Source: Pseudomonas cichorii (GTDB taxonomy: Bacteria; Pseudomonadota; Gammaproteobacteria; Pseudomonadales; Pseudomonadaceae). Taken from it: DNA of 64,000 nt. Below the pieces are notes generated by a model, which searched no databases, had not been told where the DNA came from, and saw only the letters and a list, made by a program, of their open reading frames with translations. Numbering within the stretch: position 1 is the first letter of the stretch; every line of letters starts with the position of its first letter. Positions 17,277 through 26,449 of the stretch are shown piece by piece. Location: contig NZ_CP074349.1 of the NCBI RefSeq assembly GCF_018343775.1, forward strand, positions 4,330,001 through 4,394,000, given 5' to 3'. Both the position numbers and the translations under genes were made by a program.

Positions 17277-17684
17277 GGACGAGCTCTTCAAAACAAATCA
17301 ATTGATATACCCATGATAGGGCACATGATAAACGTTCCTTGTTTTCATGACGTATGTGGAACTCCATTTTTTAACTGTCCACCTATCAATAGTAGCCACA
17401 AGCCCTGATGCGCAATGTTTTGCGCACTCCCTCTGCAAAAAAGCACTCTGCAAACCGCTACAGCCCTTGCAGATAAAGCCCGTCACCCTACTGCGCACGA
17501 TATTGCGCACATGCGCATTTTTTTGCGCAGTTCATCAGGAGAATTTGCTCAAAAAACAGGCAAAAATCGCTCATATAAAATTCAAGCTATTGATTTAAAT
17601 AGGGAAATAATTTCAGGCATGACTCTTGATAGAGGCAATGCCATTCAGCGAGCAGCGTCGCTCGCAAGAACAAAGGAACAAGGG
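17277..17684. other. Intergenic leader of the DUF4123 gene
   Basis: Four hundred bases without a convincing gene, A/T-rich compared with its flanks. It contains the TGCGCA array (17409–17529) and a direct repeat of CTCTGCAAA at 17431–17439 and 17446–17454. The DUF4123 frame is open through part of it, but no upstream start has a good ribosome site. Confidence 0.6.
17409..17529. promoter_or_regulatory. Array of three TGCGCA-N6-TGCGCA elements
   Basis: Six copies of the palindrome TGCGCA start at 17409, 17421, 17492, 17504, 17512 and 17524. They form three pairs with exactly six bases between members (ATGTTT, CGATAT, TTTTTT), so the centres are 12 bases apart. The last pair ends 155 bases before the likely start of the DUF4123 gene. 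The regular spacing and A/T-rich spacers suggest a bound regulator; I do not recognise the motif as a known Pseudomonas operator. Confidence 0.6.
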
Positions 17685-18566
17685 ATGTTCACACCTGCTT
17701 ACAAGGCCAATTACATGTTGATCGATGGTGCCCTGCACCCGAATGTCATTTGCCAACTGCAACAACGGAACGAGCCTCTGGAGATCCTGCCCCTTTACCT
17801 GTCGACATGCCTGGAGCCTGTCAAAGAGCAAGGACCGATTCTGGTACATGCGCCTGTCGGCACACCCCTGATGACCGAGTGGCAACAGACTCCAGCCCAG
17901 CATCTGTATGCCAGTGTCTTCGCTAGTCAGGCACCCTTGCGCACCGTCTCCAGCCATCTGCGCCACTTTCTCCAGCCACCGGACTATCTGGGCAATAACA
18001 GCTTGCTGCGCTTTGCCGACCCCGTCGTGATGTATTTCTGGTTATCGAGCTATCGTCAGGAACATCTGGACTCCTTGCTGGGGCCTGTCACCGACTTATG
18101 GGTCAAGACACCGATTCATCGCTGGCAACCTGAGCCCGAGTCCCCTTTCACACACGTTGCCCGCCATGGCCCGCCTCAAGCCTGGGACGCACGTTTTGCG
18201 CTACAGGGCGAACCGCAACTGGCCGCATTCGAGCAGTCTTATCGCTGGCTGTTCATCGAGCAGCTTCACGAATGGCTCACCGAGCACCACGCCTCGGCGT
18301 TCGCCAACCAGACGGACGAACAGGTCCTCAACTGGATGGAACACGTCCTGGAAAAGGGCCGTGCATGGGGGCTGGAAAGTGATTACGCCTTCGTGGCGTG
18401 GGCGGATGTCTGCCACACCTGGGGCCTGGACTTCATGGATCGGACTGACGGTCCCTATCAACGCTGGCTGACGCTGTTTCCCGACAAGGCACACTTGCCT
18501 CCCGAGCTTCGCGTCGAGGCAGTCGCAGCACACGCACGCAGCATCACCAGTGCGCCCCCAGATTGA
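17685..18566 (+). CDS. Orphan DUF4123 protein (type VI effector adaptor family)
   Basis: A 293-residue cytosolic protein. Residues about 9–135 match DUF4123: NYMLIDGALHP at the start, LVHAP and the SHLRHFL…LLRFADPVVMYFWL segment. Proteins of this family load effectors onto VgrG in type VI secretion. The remainder (about 180–280) is helical, with GLESDYAFVAWADVCHTWGLDF resembling the tail of such adaptors. I start at ATG 17685, which has AAAGGA seven bases upstream; the frame runs 90 codons further up through the TGCGCA array. No vgrG, effector or secretion gene lies nearby. Its role here is unknown. Confidence 0.7.
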   Translation: MFTPAYKANYMLIDGALHPNVICQLQQRNEPLEILPLYLSTCLEPVKEQGPILVHAPVGTPLMTEWQQTPAQHLYASVFASQAPLRTVSSHLRHFLQPPDYLGNNSLLRFADPVVMYFWLSSYRQEHLDSLLGPVTDLWVKTPIHRWQPEPESPFTHVARHGPPQAWDARFALQGEPQLAAFEQSYRWLFIEQLHEWLTEHHASAFANQTDEQVLNWMEHVLEKGRAWGLESDYAFVAWADVCHTWGLDFMDRTDGPYQRWLTLFPDKAHLPPELRVEAVAAHARSITSAPPD

Positions 18567-18727
18567 CAATCACGGCCATTCAGAAATTTACTGATCATAA
18601 ACCATGAAAGTGATGCATATTTTTTATAATTAACTTAGACCAAAATCGAATTTCACAGGGGATGCTGCCGCACTTTAAGGTGCTCTGGACAAGGTCGAAC
18701 GGACCTCAACCATTGGCAGGAGTTGTC

Positions 18728-19816
18728 ATGAGCATCGAATTCATCGGCTATATCGCGACCCAACCCGGTTCTGAAATCCATCCCCGCAGCGGCCCGACCA
18801 TCCAGCCCGATTACGTGGAGAAGGTCGCCAAGGCTCATGAAGAGGCAGGCTTCGACCGGGCGCTGGTGGCGTATCACTCCAATAGCCCTGACAGTGCTTT
18901 CGTCGCAGCTCATGCCGCCAGCGTCACGACCAGACTCAAGTTCCTGATTGCCCATCGTCCGGGTTTCATTTCCCCGACCGTGGCTGCACGTCAGTTCGCG
19001 ACGCTGGATGTCTTCAATGGAGGACGCACTGCCGTGCATATCATCACCGGCGGGGATGACAAGGAACTGCGCGCCGATGGCAGCCATATCGGCAAGGACG
19101 AACGCTACGCCCGCAGCGATGAATACCTGAGCGTGGTACGCCAGGAGTGGACCAGCGACAAGCCGTTCGATCATCAAGGCACTTATTACCACTTTGAAGG
19201 CGCTCATTCGCAGGTCAAATCGCCACAGCAGCCGCATATCCCGCTGTACTTCGGCGGCTCGTCGGACGCCGCCATTGCCGTTGCAGGCAAGCATGCCGAT
19301 GTCTATGCGCTGTGGGGCGAGACTTATGAGCAGGTGCGTGATGTCGTCAAACAGGTTCGCGCCGAAGCGGCAAAGCATGGCCGTACCATTCGCTTCAGCC
19401 TGTCATTGCGCCCGATCCTGGCAGAGACCGAAGAGAAAGCCTGGGCGCGGGCCGACAGTATTCTGGAAAGGGCCACGGCCCTGGCCCAGAGCAATGGCTT
19501 CGTGCGCCGCGAACCACCGAATGAAGGCTCACGTCGCCTGCTGGCTGCGGCGGCTCAGGGTGCTCGCCTGGACAAGCGTCTTTGGACCGGCATTGCAGGC
19601 CTTCTCGGGGCCCAGGGTAATTCCACTTCGCTGGTCGGGACACCGGAGCAGGTCGCTGAGGCGCTACTGGACTATTACGACCTTGGGATCACCACGTTCC
19701 TGATCCGGGGTTTCGACCCGCTGGACGATGCGATCGATTACGGCAAGAAACTGATCCCGCTGACCCGTGAGCTGGTTGCAGAGCGCGAGCGTCAGGCTCG
19801 GGAGCGGGTTGCCTGA
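18728..19816 (+). CDS. SsuD-like FMN-dependent sulfonate monooxygenase
   Basis: A 362-residue luciferase-like monooxygenase of the alkanesulfonate type, expected to use FMNH2 and O2 to release sulfite from organosulfonates. Family segments include FDRALVAYHS near residue 35, the FNGGRTAVHIITGGDD loop near 95–110, the YARSDEYLSVVRQEW helix and the C-terminal [21 protein letters not shown] start at the ATG at 18728, the first that aligns with the family; 22 extra codons upstream are open. It lies upstream of the LysR gene that converges on it, in the order seen for the P. aeruginosa PA2600–PA2603 region. The exact substrate is unknown. Confidence 0.85.
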   Translation: MSIEFIGYIATQPGSEIHPRSGPTIQPDYVEKVAKAHEEAGFDRALVAYHSNSPDSAFVAAHAASVTTRLKFLIAHRPGFISPTVAARQFATLDVFNGGRTAVHIITGGDDKELRADGSHIGKDERYARSDEYLSVVRQEWTSDKPFDHQGTYYHFEGAHSQVKSPQQPHIPLYFGGSSDAAIAVAGKHADVYALWGETYEQVRDVVKQVRAEAAKHGRTIRFSLSLRPILAETEEKAWARADSILERATALAQSNGFVRREPPNEGSRRLLAAAAQGARLDKRLWTGIAGLLGAQGNSTSLVGTPEQVAEALLDYYDLGITTFLIRGFDPLDDAIDYGKKLIPLTRELVAERERQARERVA

Positions 19817-19824
19817 TAAGCTTT

Positions 19825-19883
19825 TTCGTGAATGACTTCACTCCCACAAGAGATCCGAGAGTGGGAGCGAATTCATTCGCGAA
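19825..19883. repeat. REP-like inverted element
   Basis: Two 23-base arms (19825–19847 and 19861–19883) are inverted copies of each other with three mismatches around a 13-base loop. The arm ends in TTCGCGAATGAATTCGC-like sequence shared with 38053–38101 and 5184–5200. It lies between two convergent genes, the usual place for Pseudomonas REPs. Confidence 0.75.
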
Positions 19884-19886
19884 CCC

Positions 19887-20792
19887 TCACGCCGCAACCG
19901 GCTCCTGCTTCAACGACCTTGCCACCAGACCACCGAACGACTCCACCGGCCCTTGCAGGTTGCCAAGGAAGCGCGGGTAGACCAGCCACAGGTCCATCAC
20001 CGGCTTGAAGTCCTTGAGCGGCAGAACCGCCAGTTGCTCGCGATGCGCACTGCGCTCCAGCAACGGACGTGGCACCAGGCCAAGCCCCATGCCATCGGCA
20101 ACCAGACCCAGTTGCAGTTCGGTGCCGAAGGTTTCCAGGTTGATCTTCAGGTTCAGCCCCTGATCGGACAAGGTCCGCTGTAGCCCTGCACGAAAGCCAC
20201 AGCCGTCCGGGTTGAGCACCCATCCCTGCTCATAACAGTCAGCCAGCTTGCCGGGCTTCTTCATCACTGCGTTTTTGGCGCAAACCACCACCAGTTCCAC
20301 CTTGCCGATGGACTGGCCGATGATGTTTTCCGGGAAGATCTTGCCTGCCGGAAACAGCGCTGCAGCAGCATCCAGCTCACCATTCTCGATCTTGCCGATC
20401 AGGTTGCTGCCCCAGCCGGTCACCACCTGGGCGCGCAGGTCCGGGAATTCGCCACGCAATTGTTTGAGGGCATCGAGCAGCACCACATCGCCGATAGTCT
20501 GGGGCACGCCCAGGCGCAACAAACCGCTGGGCGGAGTATCACTGGCGACAAGCTCACGAAGTGAATCCATTTCCCGCAGTATCGCCAGACACTTCTGATA
20601 AACCTGCATGCCTATGGGTGTGGGTTTGAGCGGCTTGGTATTACGGTCGAACAACTCGACACCCAGCGCCTGCTCGAAATTCTGTACCCGCCGGGTAATT
20701 GCGGGCTGAGTCAGATCCAGCGAATCCGCCGCATGGCTGATCGACTGGCAACGGATCACTGCAACGAAAGCATCGATATCATCAATTTTCAT
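19887..20792 (-). CDS. LysR-family regulator beside the thiol dioxygenase gene
   Basis: A 301-residue LysR-type regulator. The winged helix-turn-helix covers residues 1–60 (SISHAADSLDLTQPAITRRV), and the effector-binding domain follows from about 90. It diverges from the 3-mercaptopropionate dioxygenase gene across 228 bases, as its PA2601-like counterpart does in P. aeruginosa, so it probably controls that gene and the rhodanese. The inducer is unknown, perhaps a thiol or sulfur metabolite. I take the ATG at 20792; 15 codons upstream are hydrophobic and do not fit the family. Confidence 0.87.
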   Translation of the reverse strand: MKIDDIDAFVAVIRCQSISHAADSLDLTQPAITRRVQNFEQALGVELFDRNTKPLKPTPIGMQVYQKCLAILREMDSLRELVASDTPPSGLLRLGVPQTIGDVVLLDALKQLRGEFPDLRAQVVTGWGSNLIGKIENGELDAAAALFPAGKIFPENIIGQSIGKVELVVVCAKNAVMKKPGKLADCYEQGWVLNPDGCGFRAGLQRTLSDQGLNLKINLETFGTELQLGLVADGMGLGLVPRPLLERSAHREQLAVLPLKDFKPVMDLWLVYPRFLGNLQGPVESFGGLVARSLKQEPVAA

Positions 20793-20880
20793 TCGGACCG
20801 CACATAAAAATATAAAAAGAACATAGGCAAAAAGCATAGTGGGATTTCAGGATTCTGAATAGCTGCCATCCAGCAACCGG

Positions 20881-20903
20881 AGCGATTTCATGAAGTAATC
20901 GCT
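20881..20903. repeat. Inverted repeat in the LysR/dioxygenase divergent region
   Basis: AGCGATT (20881–20887) and AATCGCT (20897–20903) are inverted around nine bases, followed by TCACTCCCA as in the REP-like arms. It may be a worn REP or an operator for the divergent genes. Confidence 0.35.
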
Positions 20904-21020
20904 TCACTCCCAAAAAGCATTAAAGAGCTTTTCGTTATAACCTAATCATAAAAAAATAGCATATTAAGATCCCACATTATGTTTACATCCATTCAGGCAT
21001 CAACTCGCCCTGGAATGGAT

Positions 21021-21629
21021 ATGACACAGACTCGACACCCGGAACGACTCAGGGCCTTTATCGGTGCACTGGCCGAGCTCATCGACGGTAACCCCCGCGA
21101 AGGCGATCTCCTGCATCGCGGCGGCAAGCTACTTTCACAACTGGTGAGCCATGACGACTGGCTGCCTGACGAATTCGCGGTTCCCGATCCGACCCGCTAT
21201 CAGCAATTCCTGCTGCATGCCGATTCCCGGCAGCGCTTCTCGATTGTCAGCTTCGTCTGGGGACCGGGCCAGAGCACGCCGATTCACGACCATCGGGTCT
21301 GGGGCCTGATCGGCATGTTGCGTGGCGCCGAATACTCACAGGGTTTTGTTCGCAGCCCCGATGGACGCCTGGAGCGCGAAGGCCAAGCGATTAGGCTGGA
21401 GCCAGGCCACGTGGAAGCCTTGTCGCCTCGCAGCAATGATGTCCATCAAGTCAGCAATGCCTTCAGCGATCAGGTGTCGATCAGCATTCATGTATACGGC
21501 GCCAACATCGGCGCGGTAAAGCGTGCCGTCTATGAGCCGGACGGCAGCGAAAAACTGTTCATTTCCGGTTATTCCAACGCCTTTCTCCCGAATATCTGGG
21601 ACCTGTCAAAAGAGAGCAAAGCCCAATGA
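21021..21629 (+). CDS. 3-mercaptopropionate dioxygenase (cysteine dioxygenase family)
   Basis: A 202-residue cupin thiol dioxygenase. The iron ligands His89 and His91 (PIHDHRVWG) and His142 (DVHQVSNAF) are present, as are the active-site Tyr159 and Arg168. Gln62 stands where mammalian cysteine dioxygenase has Arg60, the substitution that marks enzymes preferring 3-mercaptopropionate. It oxidises the thiol to a sulfinate. I use the ATG at 21021 (GGA site nine bases upstream); ATGs at 21015 and 20979 are in frame. Its stop overlaps the rhodanese start (ATGA), so the two are coupled. Confidence 0.88.
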   Translation: MTQTRHPERLRAFIGALAELIDGNPREGDLLHRGGKLLSQLVSHDDWLPDEFAVPDPTRYQQFLLHADSRQRFSIVSFVWGPGQSTPIHDHRVWGLIGMLRGAEYSQGFVRSPDGRLEREGQAIRLEPGHVEALSPRSNDVHQVSNAFSDQVSISIHVYGANIGAVKRAVYEPDGSEKLFISGYSNAFLPNIWDLSKESKAQ

Positions 21630-23209
21630 CCACACAATCGACCCGAACCTTTGCCGACATTCGCCAAGCACTGCTGGAACGCCGGGAAACCGCGCTGGTG
21701 GATGTGCGCGAAGAAGCCCCGTTCGCTGAAGCGCACCCGCTGTTCGCAGCCAATATCCCGCTGTCGAAGCTGGAGCTGGAAGTGTTCTCGCGCATTCCGC
21801 GCCGCGATACCGCCATCACCTTGTATGACAATGGCGAAGGCCTGGCGCAGATTGCCCAGCAACGCTTGCTCGATCTTGGTTACAGCGATGTGAAGCTGCT
21901 TGAAGGCGGCCTGCAGGGCTGGCGCGATGCCGGTGGCGAACTGTTTATCGACGTCAATGTGCCCAGCAAGGCTTTTGGCGAACTGGTGGAACATCATCGC
22001 AACACGCCTTCGCTGTCGGCCGAAGAGGTCAAGGCACTGCTCGATAGCAAGGCGGACCTTGTAGTGCTCGACGCTCGGCGCTATGACGAATACCAGACCA
22101 TGAGCATCCCCAGCGGGATCAGCGTGCCGGGTGCCGAACTGGTGCTGCGCGCACGGGAGCTGGCGCCGGACCCGAACACCCGGATCATCGTCAATTGCGC
22201 CGGACGCACCCGCAGCATCATTGGGACTCAGTCGCTGGTCAACGCGGGCCTTCCCAATCGGATCAACGCACTGCGCAACGGCACCATCGGCTGGCTGCTG
22301 GCCGGACAGACACTGGATCACGGTCAGGCACGTCGCTTCGCGGCAGTCAGCGAGGAAACTCGTGAAGTGGCCAGTGCCGATGCCCGCAAGGTTGCCGACA
22401 AGGCCGGCGTACAACGCGCCAGCCGCGCCGACCTGCAACGCTGGCAGGCCGACGCCACACGCACCACGTATCTGTTCGATGTACGCACCCCGGAAGAATT
22501 CGCCAAAGGCCATCTGCCTGCGGCTCGCTCCACGCCCGGCGGACAACTGGTGCAGGAAACCGATCACTTCGCCAGCGTGCGCGGTGCGCGTCTGGTGCTG
22601 GTGGACGATGACGGCGTACGGGCCAACATGTCGGCGTCCTGGCTGGCCCAGCTGGGTTGGGAAGTGTTTGTGATCGATGATCTGCAAGCGGCAGACTTCA
22701 GCGAAACGGGTGACTGGGATGCTCCCTTCCCTGCGCCGCCTCAGGTCGAGGAAATCAGCCCTGAAACCCTGGCTCAATGGCAAACCGACGGCAATGTCGC
22801 AGTACTCGACTTCACTGCCAGCGCCAACTACGTCAAGCAGCATATCCCCGGCGCCTGGTGGACATTGCGGGCGGATCTCGCACAGGCCCTGAACAAAGTG
22901 CCACACGCAGAACGCTATGTACTGACATGCGGCAGCAGCCGTCTGGCCCGCCTGGCGGTGGCCGAGGTAGAGGCCTTGACCGGCAGGCAGGTGTTCCTGC
23001 TCAACGGCGGGACCGCCAGCTGGATCAAGGCAGGCCTGCCACTGGAACACGGCGAAAGCCGACTGGCCTCGCCGCGCATCGATCGCTATCGCCGTCCCTA
23101 TGAAGGCACCGATGCACCACGCGAGGCGATGCAGGCTTATCTGGACTGGGAGTTTGGTCTGGTGGAGCAATTGGGCCGCGACGGGACCCATGGTTTCAAT
23201 GTGATCTGA
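21626..23209 (+). CDS. Four-domain rhodanese (sulfurtransferase)
   Basis: A 527-residue protein made of four tandem rhodanese-like domains, at about residues 5–110, 125–230, 255–370 and 380–490. Only the second (VNCAGRTRS, Cys191) and fourth (LTCGSSRLA, Cys435) keep the catalytic cysteine; the first and third have Asn-Gly or Asp in its place. It probably moves sulfane sulfur between thiols. The start overlaps the dioxygenase stop by four bases. Most rhodaneses have one or two domains, so the length is notable, though P. aeruginosa PA2603 has a similar plan. Confidence 0.9.
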   Translation: MTTQSTRTFADIRQALLERRETALVDVREEAPFAEAHPLFAANIPLSKLELEVFSRIPRRDTAITLYDNGEGLAQIAQQRLLDLGYSDVKLLEGGLQGWRDAGGELFIDVNVPSKAFGELVEHHRNTPSLSAEEVKALLDSKADLVVLDARRYDEYQTMSIPSGISVPGAELVLRARELAPDPNTRIIVNCAGRTRSIIGTQSLVNAGLPNRINALRNGTIGWLLAGQTLDHGQARRFAAVSEETREVASADARKVADKAGVQRASRADLQRWQADATRTTYLFDVRTPEEFAKGHLPAARSTPGGQLVQETDHFASVRGARLVLVDDDGVRANMSASWLAQLGWEVFVIDDLQAADFSETGDWDAPFPAPPQVEEISPETLAQWQTDGNVAVLDFTASANYVKQHIPGAWWTLRADLAQALNKVPHAERYVLTCGSSRLARLAVAEVEALTGRQVFLLNGGTASWIKAGLPLEHGESRLASPRIDRYRRPYEGTDAPREAMQAYLDWEFGLVEQLGRDGTHGFNVI

Positions 23210-23428
23210 TTTTGCGTTGCTCTTCACTGGACTCTTCGCGGACGCACAACAAAATCAATATTATTTATATTTTAAATAATAAAGATCAGTTAATTACATA
23301 ATTAGCATATAACCAAAAGATACTTCACATCGGTTTCTTATAGGAATAACTTCAATCTCATTCACCCAGGCAGGGACTGCTGACCGCCAGAGCCGTCAGC
23401 CCACGACACCCATTCAGGAGCACTCGAC
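23210..23428. other. A/T-rich promoter region before the monooxygenase pair
   Basis: Some 220 bases, very A/T-rich in 23250–23330, with no open frame. It should hold the promoter of the following two-gene unit. I see no clear terminator for the rhodanese gene and no motif I can name. Confidence 0.5.
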
Positions 23429-24781
23429 ATGAGCACACAACGTCACTTGAAACTCGGAGCCATGGTTCATGGCGTGGGCCACGGTTGGGGTGAATGGCGC
23501 CATCCGGATGCGCTGGCGGATGCCAGTGTCAATTTCGGTTTCTACAAGCAGCAGACCGCCCTGGCCGAAGCGGCCAAATTCGATTTCGTTTTCATTGCCG
23601 ACAGCCTGCATATCCACGAAAAATCCAGCCCGCATTATCTGAACCGCTTTGAACCGCTGACCATCCTCTCGGCACTGGCGGCCACCACACAGCACATCGG
23701 TCTGGTGGCGACGGTCACCGTCAGCTACACAGAACCCTTTCAGGTCGCTCGGCAGTTCGCTTCGCTGGACCATATCAGCGGTGGTCGCGCAGGCTGGAAC
23801 GTGGTCACGTCATGGCTCAGCGGCACTGCCGACAACTTCAGCAAGGGCGAGCACCCTCCCCATGCGGTTCGCTATCGCATTGCCAAAGAACACGTCTCGG
23901 TGGTCAAGGGCCTGTGGGACTCCTGGGAAGACGACGCCTTCGCCCGCAACAAGCAGACAGGCGAATTCTTTACCCCGAGCAAGCTGCATGCGCTCAACCA
24001 TCAAGGCGAGTTCTTTCAGGTCAAAGGTCCGCTGAATATTTCCCGCTCCCGCCAGGGCCATCCGGTACTGTTCCAGGCCGGCACTTCCGAGGACGGGCGC
24101 AATTTCGCAGCGGAGTATTCCGATGCCATCTTTGTACACGCCGAAACCCTGGAAGATGCCAAAGCCTATTCCCGAGACCTGAAAAAACGTGCAGCCGGAT
24201 TCGGCCGTAATCCCGACGAACTGTCGATCCTGCCGGGTATTCGCCCGATCATCGGCCGCGACGAAGCCGAAGTCGAAGGTCGTTACCAGCAGGCGGTGGA
24301 ACTGGTGTCCATCGAGGATGCCATCGTGGCGCTGGGCCGTCCGTTCAATGATCACGATTTCAGCCAGTACCCGCTGGATGAGCCGTTCCCCGAGCTGGGT
24401 GACCTGGGCTCCAACAGCCAGAAAGGCGGTTCGGACCGGATCAAGCAACTGGCCAGGGACGAAGGCCTGACCCTGCGTGAAGTTGCGCTGTATTTCTCGC
24501 GTCCGCGTCGCGATTTCGTCGGCACGCCCGAGCAGGTCGCCGATGCGGTGCAGACCTGGTTCGAACAAGGTGCAGCCGATGGTTTCATCATCAACTCATT
24601 GCTGCCCGACGGCCTGCAGTACTTCACCGAGCTGGTCGTACCGCTGTTGCAGCAACGCGGCCTGTTCCGCAGCGAATACACCGGTGCCACCCTGCGCGAG
24701 CACTTTGGTCTGTCGGTTCCGGTCAATCGCCATGCACCGGACGCCCAGGCCGTCAGCGCCAGAGAGGAAGCCGTGGCATGA
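23429..24781 (+). CDS. NtaA/SnaA/DszA-family flavin monooxygenase
   Basis: A 450-residue luciferase-like monooxygenase of the NtaA/SnaA/DszA group, which uses FMNH2 supplied by a separate reductase. Signature segments are [13 protein letters not shown] near residue 15, [11 protein letters not shown] near 50, [13 protein letters not shown] near 115 and [21 protein letters not shown] near 210. Group members oxidise organosulfur compounds, nitrilotriacetate or similar chelates. The neighbouring SfnB/DszC-like gene, overlapping by four bases, points to a sulfur substrate. No flavin reductase is nearby. Confidence 0.87.
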   Translation: MSTQRHLKLGAMVHGVGHGWGEWRHPDALADASVNFGFYKQQTALAEAAKFDFVFIADSLHIHEKSSPHYLNRFEPLTILSALAATTQHIGLVATVTVSYTEPFQVARQFASLDHISGGRAGWNVVTSWLSGTADNFSKGEHPPHAVRYRIAKEHVSVVKGLWDSWEDDAFARNKQTGEFFTPSKLHALNHQGEFFQVKGPLNISRSRQGHPVLFQAGTSEDGRNFAAEYSDAIFVHAETLEDAKAYSRDLKKRAAGFGRNPDELSILPGIRPIIGRDEAEVEGRYQQAVELVSIEDAIVALGRPFNDHDFSQYPLDEPFPELGDLGSNSQKGGSDRIKQLARDEGLTLREVALYFSRPRRDFVGTPEQVADAVQTWFEQGAADGFIINSLLPDGLQYFTELVVPLLQQRGLFRSEYTGATLREHFGLSVPVNRHAPDAQAVSAREEAVA

Positions 24782-25956
24782 GCCTTTCCCAGCTTCGCCC
24801 ACAGCACACTGCCGAATCAGCCGAGGCCTTCACCGCCCGGCTCGCGCAGATCACCGCCCAACTGGCCGAAACCGCAGAGCACTACGATGTCAGCGGCGAA
24901 TTTCCTCACGCCAACTTTCGTCTGCTGCATGAACACGGCCTGCTGGGCCTGACGGTGCCCACAGACCTGGGCGGCGGTGGCGCCGATCTGGTTCAGGCAT
25001 TGCAAGCCGTCAGCGCCGTTGCCAAGGGTGAACCGTCCACAGCGCTGATTCTGGTCATGCAGTACATCCAGCATTCCCGTTTACAGGAAAGCAAAAGCTG
25101 GCCAAAGGATTTACGTGTGCTGGTCGCAAAACAGGCCGTGCAGGATGGGGCGCTGATCAATGCCCTGCGCGTGGAACCGGATCTCGGAACCCCGGCTCGC
25201 GGCGGTCTGCCAGCCACCATCGCCCGCCGCACCCCGCAAGGCTGGCGGATCAGCGGCAGCAAGATCTACTCCACCGGGAGCCATGGCCTGACCTGGCTCA
25301 GCGTCTGGGCTCGCAGTGACGATGAAGATCCCCTGGTCGGTGCCTGGCTGGTACACAAGGACACGCCCGGCATCAGGATAGTCGAGGACTGGGACCACCT
25401 GGGGATGCGTGCCACCAGCAGCCATGAAGTGATTTTCGAGGATGTGCTGGTGCCGCTGGAGCATGCGGTCAGCGTCAGCCGCTGGAGTGCGCCACAGCCG
25501 GAACTCGATGCCTCGGGCCTGCTGTGGATGTCGGTGCTGCTGTCATCGGTCTATGACGGTATCGCCCACTCGGCAAGGGATTGGCTGGTGCAATGGCTGG
25601 AACAGCGCAAGCCGTCCAACCTGGGTGCGGCACTGTCGACCCTGCCCCGCTTTCAGGAAGCCGTCGGGCATATCGATACCTTGCTGTTCGCCAATCAGAA
25701 CCTGTTGCAGTCTGCCGCCCAAGGCTTGGTCCCGACGAAAAATGCCGCGCAGATCAAATACCTGGTAACCGGCAATGCCCTCCGCGCTGTAGAGCTGGCC
25801 ATTGAAGCGACTGGCAATCCCGGCCTGTCGCGCAGCAATCCGCTGCAACGGCATTACCGCAACGTGCTGTGCGGGAGGGTCCATACGCCGCAAAACGACG
25901 CTGTCCTTCAGGGTGTGGGCAAGTCCGTTTTCGCGGCGCGCAGCACGCCTTTATAG
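24778..25956 (+). CDS. SfnB/DszC-like acyl-CoA-dehydrogenase-fold flavoprotein
   Basis: A 392-residue protein with the acyl-CoA dehydrogenase fold, in the branch that includes SfnB and the monooxygenase DszC rather than fatty-acid enzymes. The N-terminal helical domain, the central beta domain ([20 protein letters not shown] near 160–180) and the C-terminal helical domain with [20 protein letters not shown] are recognisable. The catalytic glutamate of true acyl-CoA dehydrogenases is not evident at the usual place. It overlaps the preceding monooxygenase by four bases, so the two likely act on one organosulfur substrate under sulfur limitation. Confidence 0.83.
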   Translation: MSLSQLRPQHTAESAEAFTARLAQITAQLAETAEHYDVSGEFPHANFRLLHEHGLLGLTVPTDLGGGGADLVQALQAVSAVAKGEPSTALILVMQYIQHSRLQESKSWPKDLRVLVAKQAVQDGALINALRVEPDLGTPARGGLPATIARRTPQGWRISGSKIYSTGSHGLTWLSVWARSDDEDPLVGAWLVHKDTPGIRIVEDWDHLGMRATSSHEVIFEDVLVPLEHAVSVSRWSAPQPELDASGLLWMSVLLSSVYDGIAHSARDWLVQWLEQRKPSNLGAALSTLPRFQEAVGHIDTLLFANQNLLQSAAQGLVPTKNAAQIKYLVTGNALRAVELAIEATGNPGLSRSNPLQRHYRNVLCGRVHTPQNDAVLQGVGKSVFAARSTPL

Positions 25957-26449
25957 AAACATCATCAAATCGTCTTTTCCGATGATGATCACTCTAAGTG
26001 AGAGGCGTTTTCACGACCAACTTCGTGAGGACGCCAACAAAAATAAAAATGCAACATTCAATATTAAAACCCTCTCCGATCAATCCTTTAGAAACTGATA
26101 CTTTACTTCTCCCTCCTTTTAAATCCTCGTTGAAACTCGCCCTCCACTAGTTGCCGCATCGTGATAGTAAATCTATCTAAAACTCATATTAGTTTGTCCC
26201 CTGAAAACACTAAAACAGCCAAACCCTTAAGCCATTCACCTAGGAAACACACCACTCACTCACACCAGAGACAGCGCAACCCCGATCAAAAATCATTGGA
26301 AAAAGGACTTTTACCTGACGACTCGGTCAACTAAAAACCCATAAACTCTCATCGTAGAGCCTACCGCTCATGGAATAAGGATTAGGGGTTATCCCGATAT
26401 TGACGTCAATTTACCATCGCTACTATCCGATTATCTTTAAGACAATCGA
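25957..26449. other. A/T-rich intergenic region before the che cluster
   Basis: Nearly 500 bases with no supported gene, markedly A/T-rich in 25960–26350. It separates the sulfur genes from the chemotaxis genes and should contain the che promoter. A loose sigma-28-like pattern (TAAG at 26376, CCCGATAT at 26393) has spacing two bases too short to be convincing. Confidence 0.5.

Noticed and set aside
17415..17684. An N-terminal extension of the DUF4123 protein by 90 residues
   Set aside because: It would translate the TGCGCA array, has no ribosome site and adds residues unlike the family.
21569..23227. A 552-residue open frame on the minus strand opposite the rhodanese gene
   Set aside because: It is the mirror of a well-supported gene in a G/C-rich third-position genome; it shows no family motif and no ribosome site.
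26376..26400. A sigma-28-like promoter before the che cluster
   Set aside because: The TAAG and CCCGATAT parts are 13 bases apart instead of about 15 and differ from consensus, so I did not list it as a promoter.
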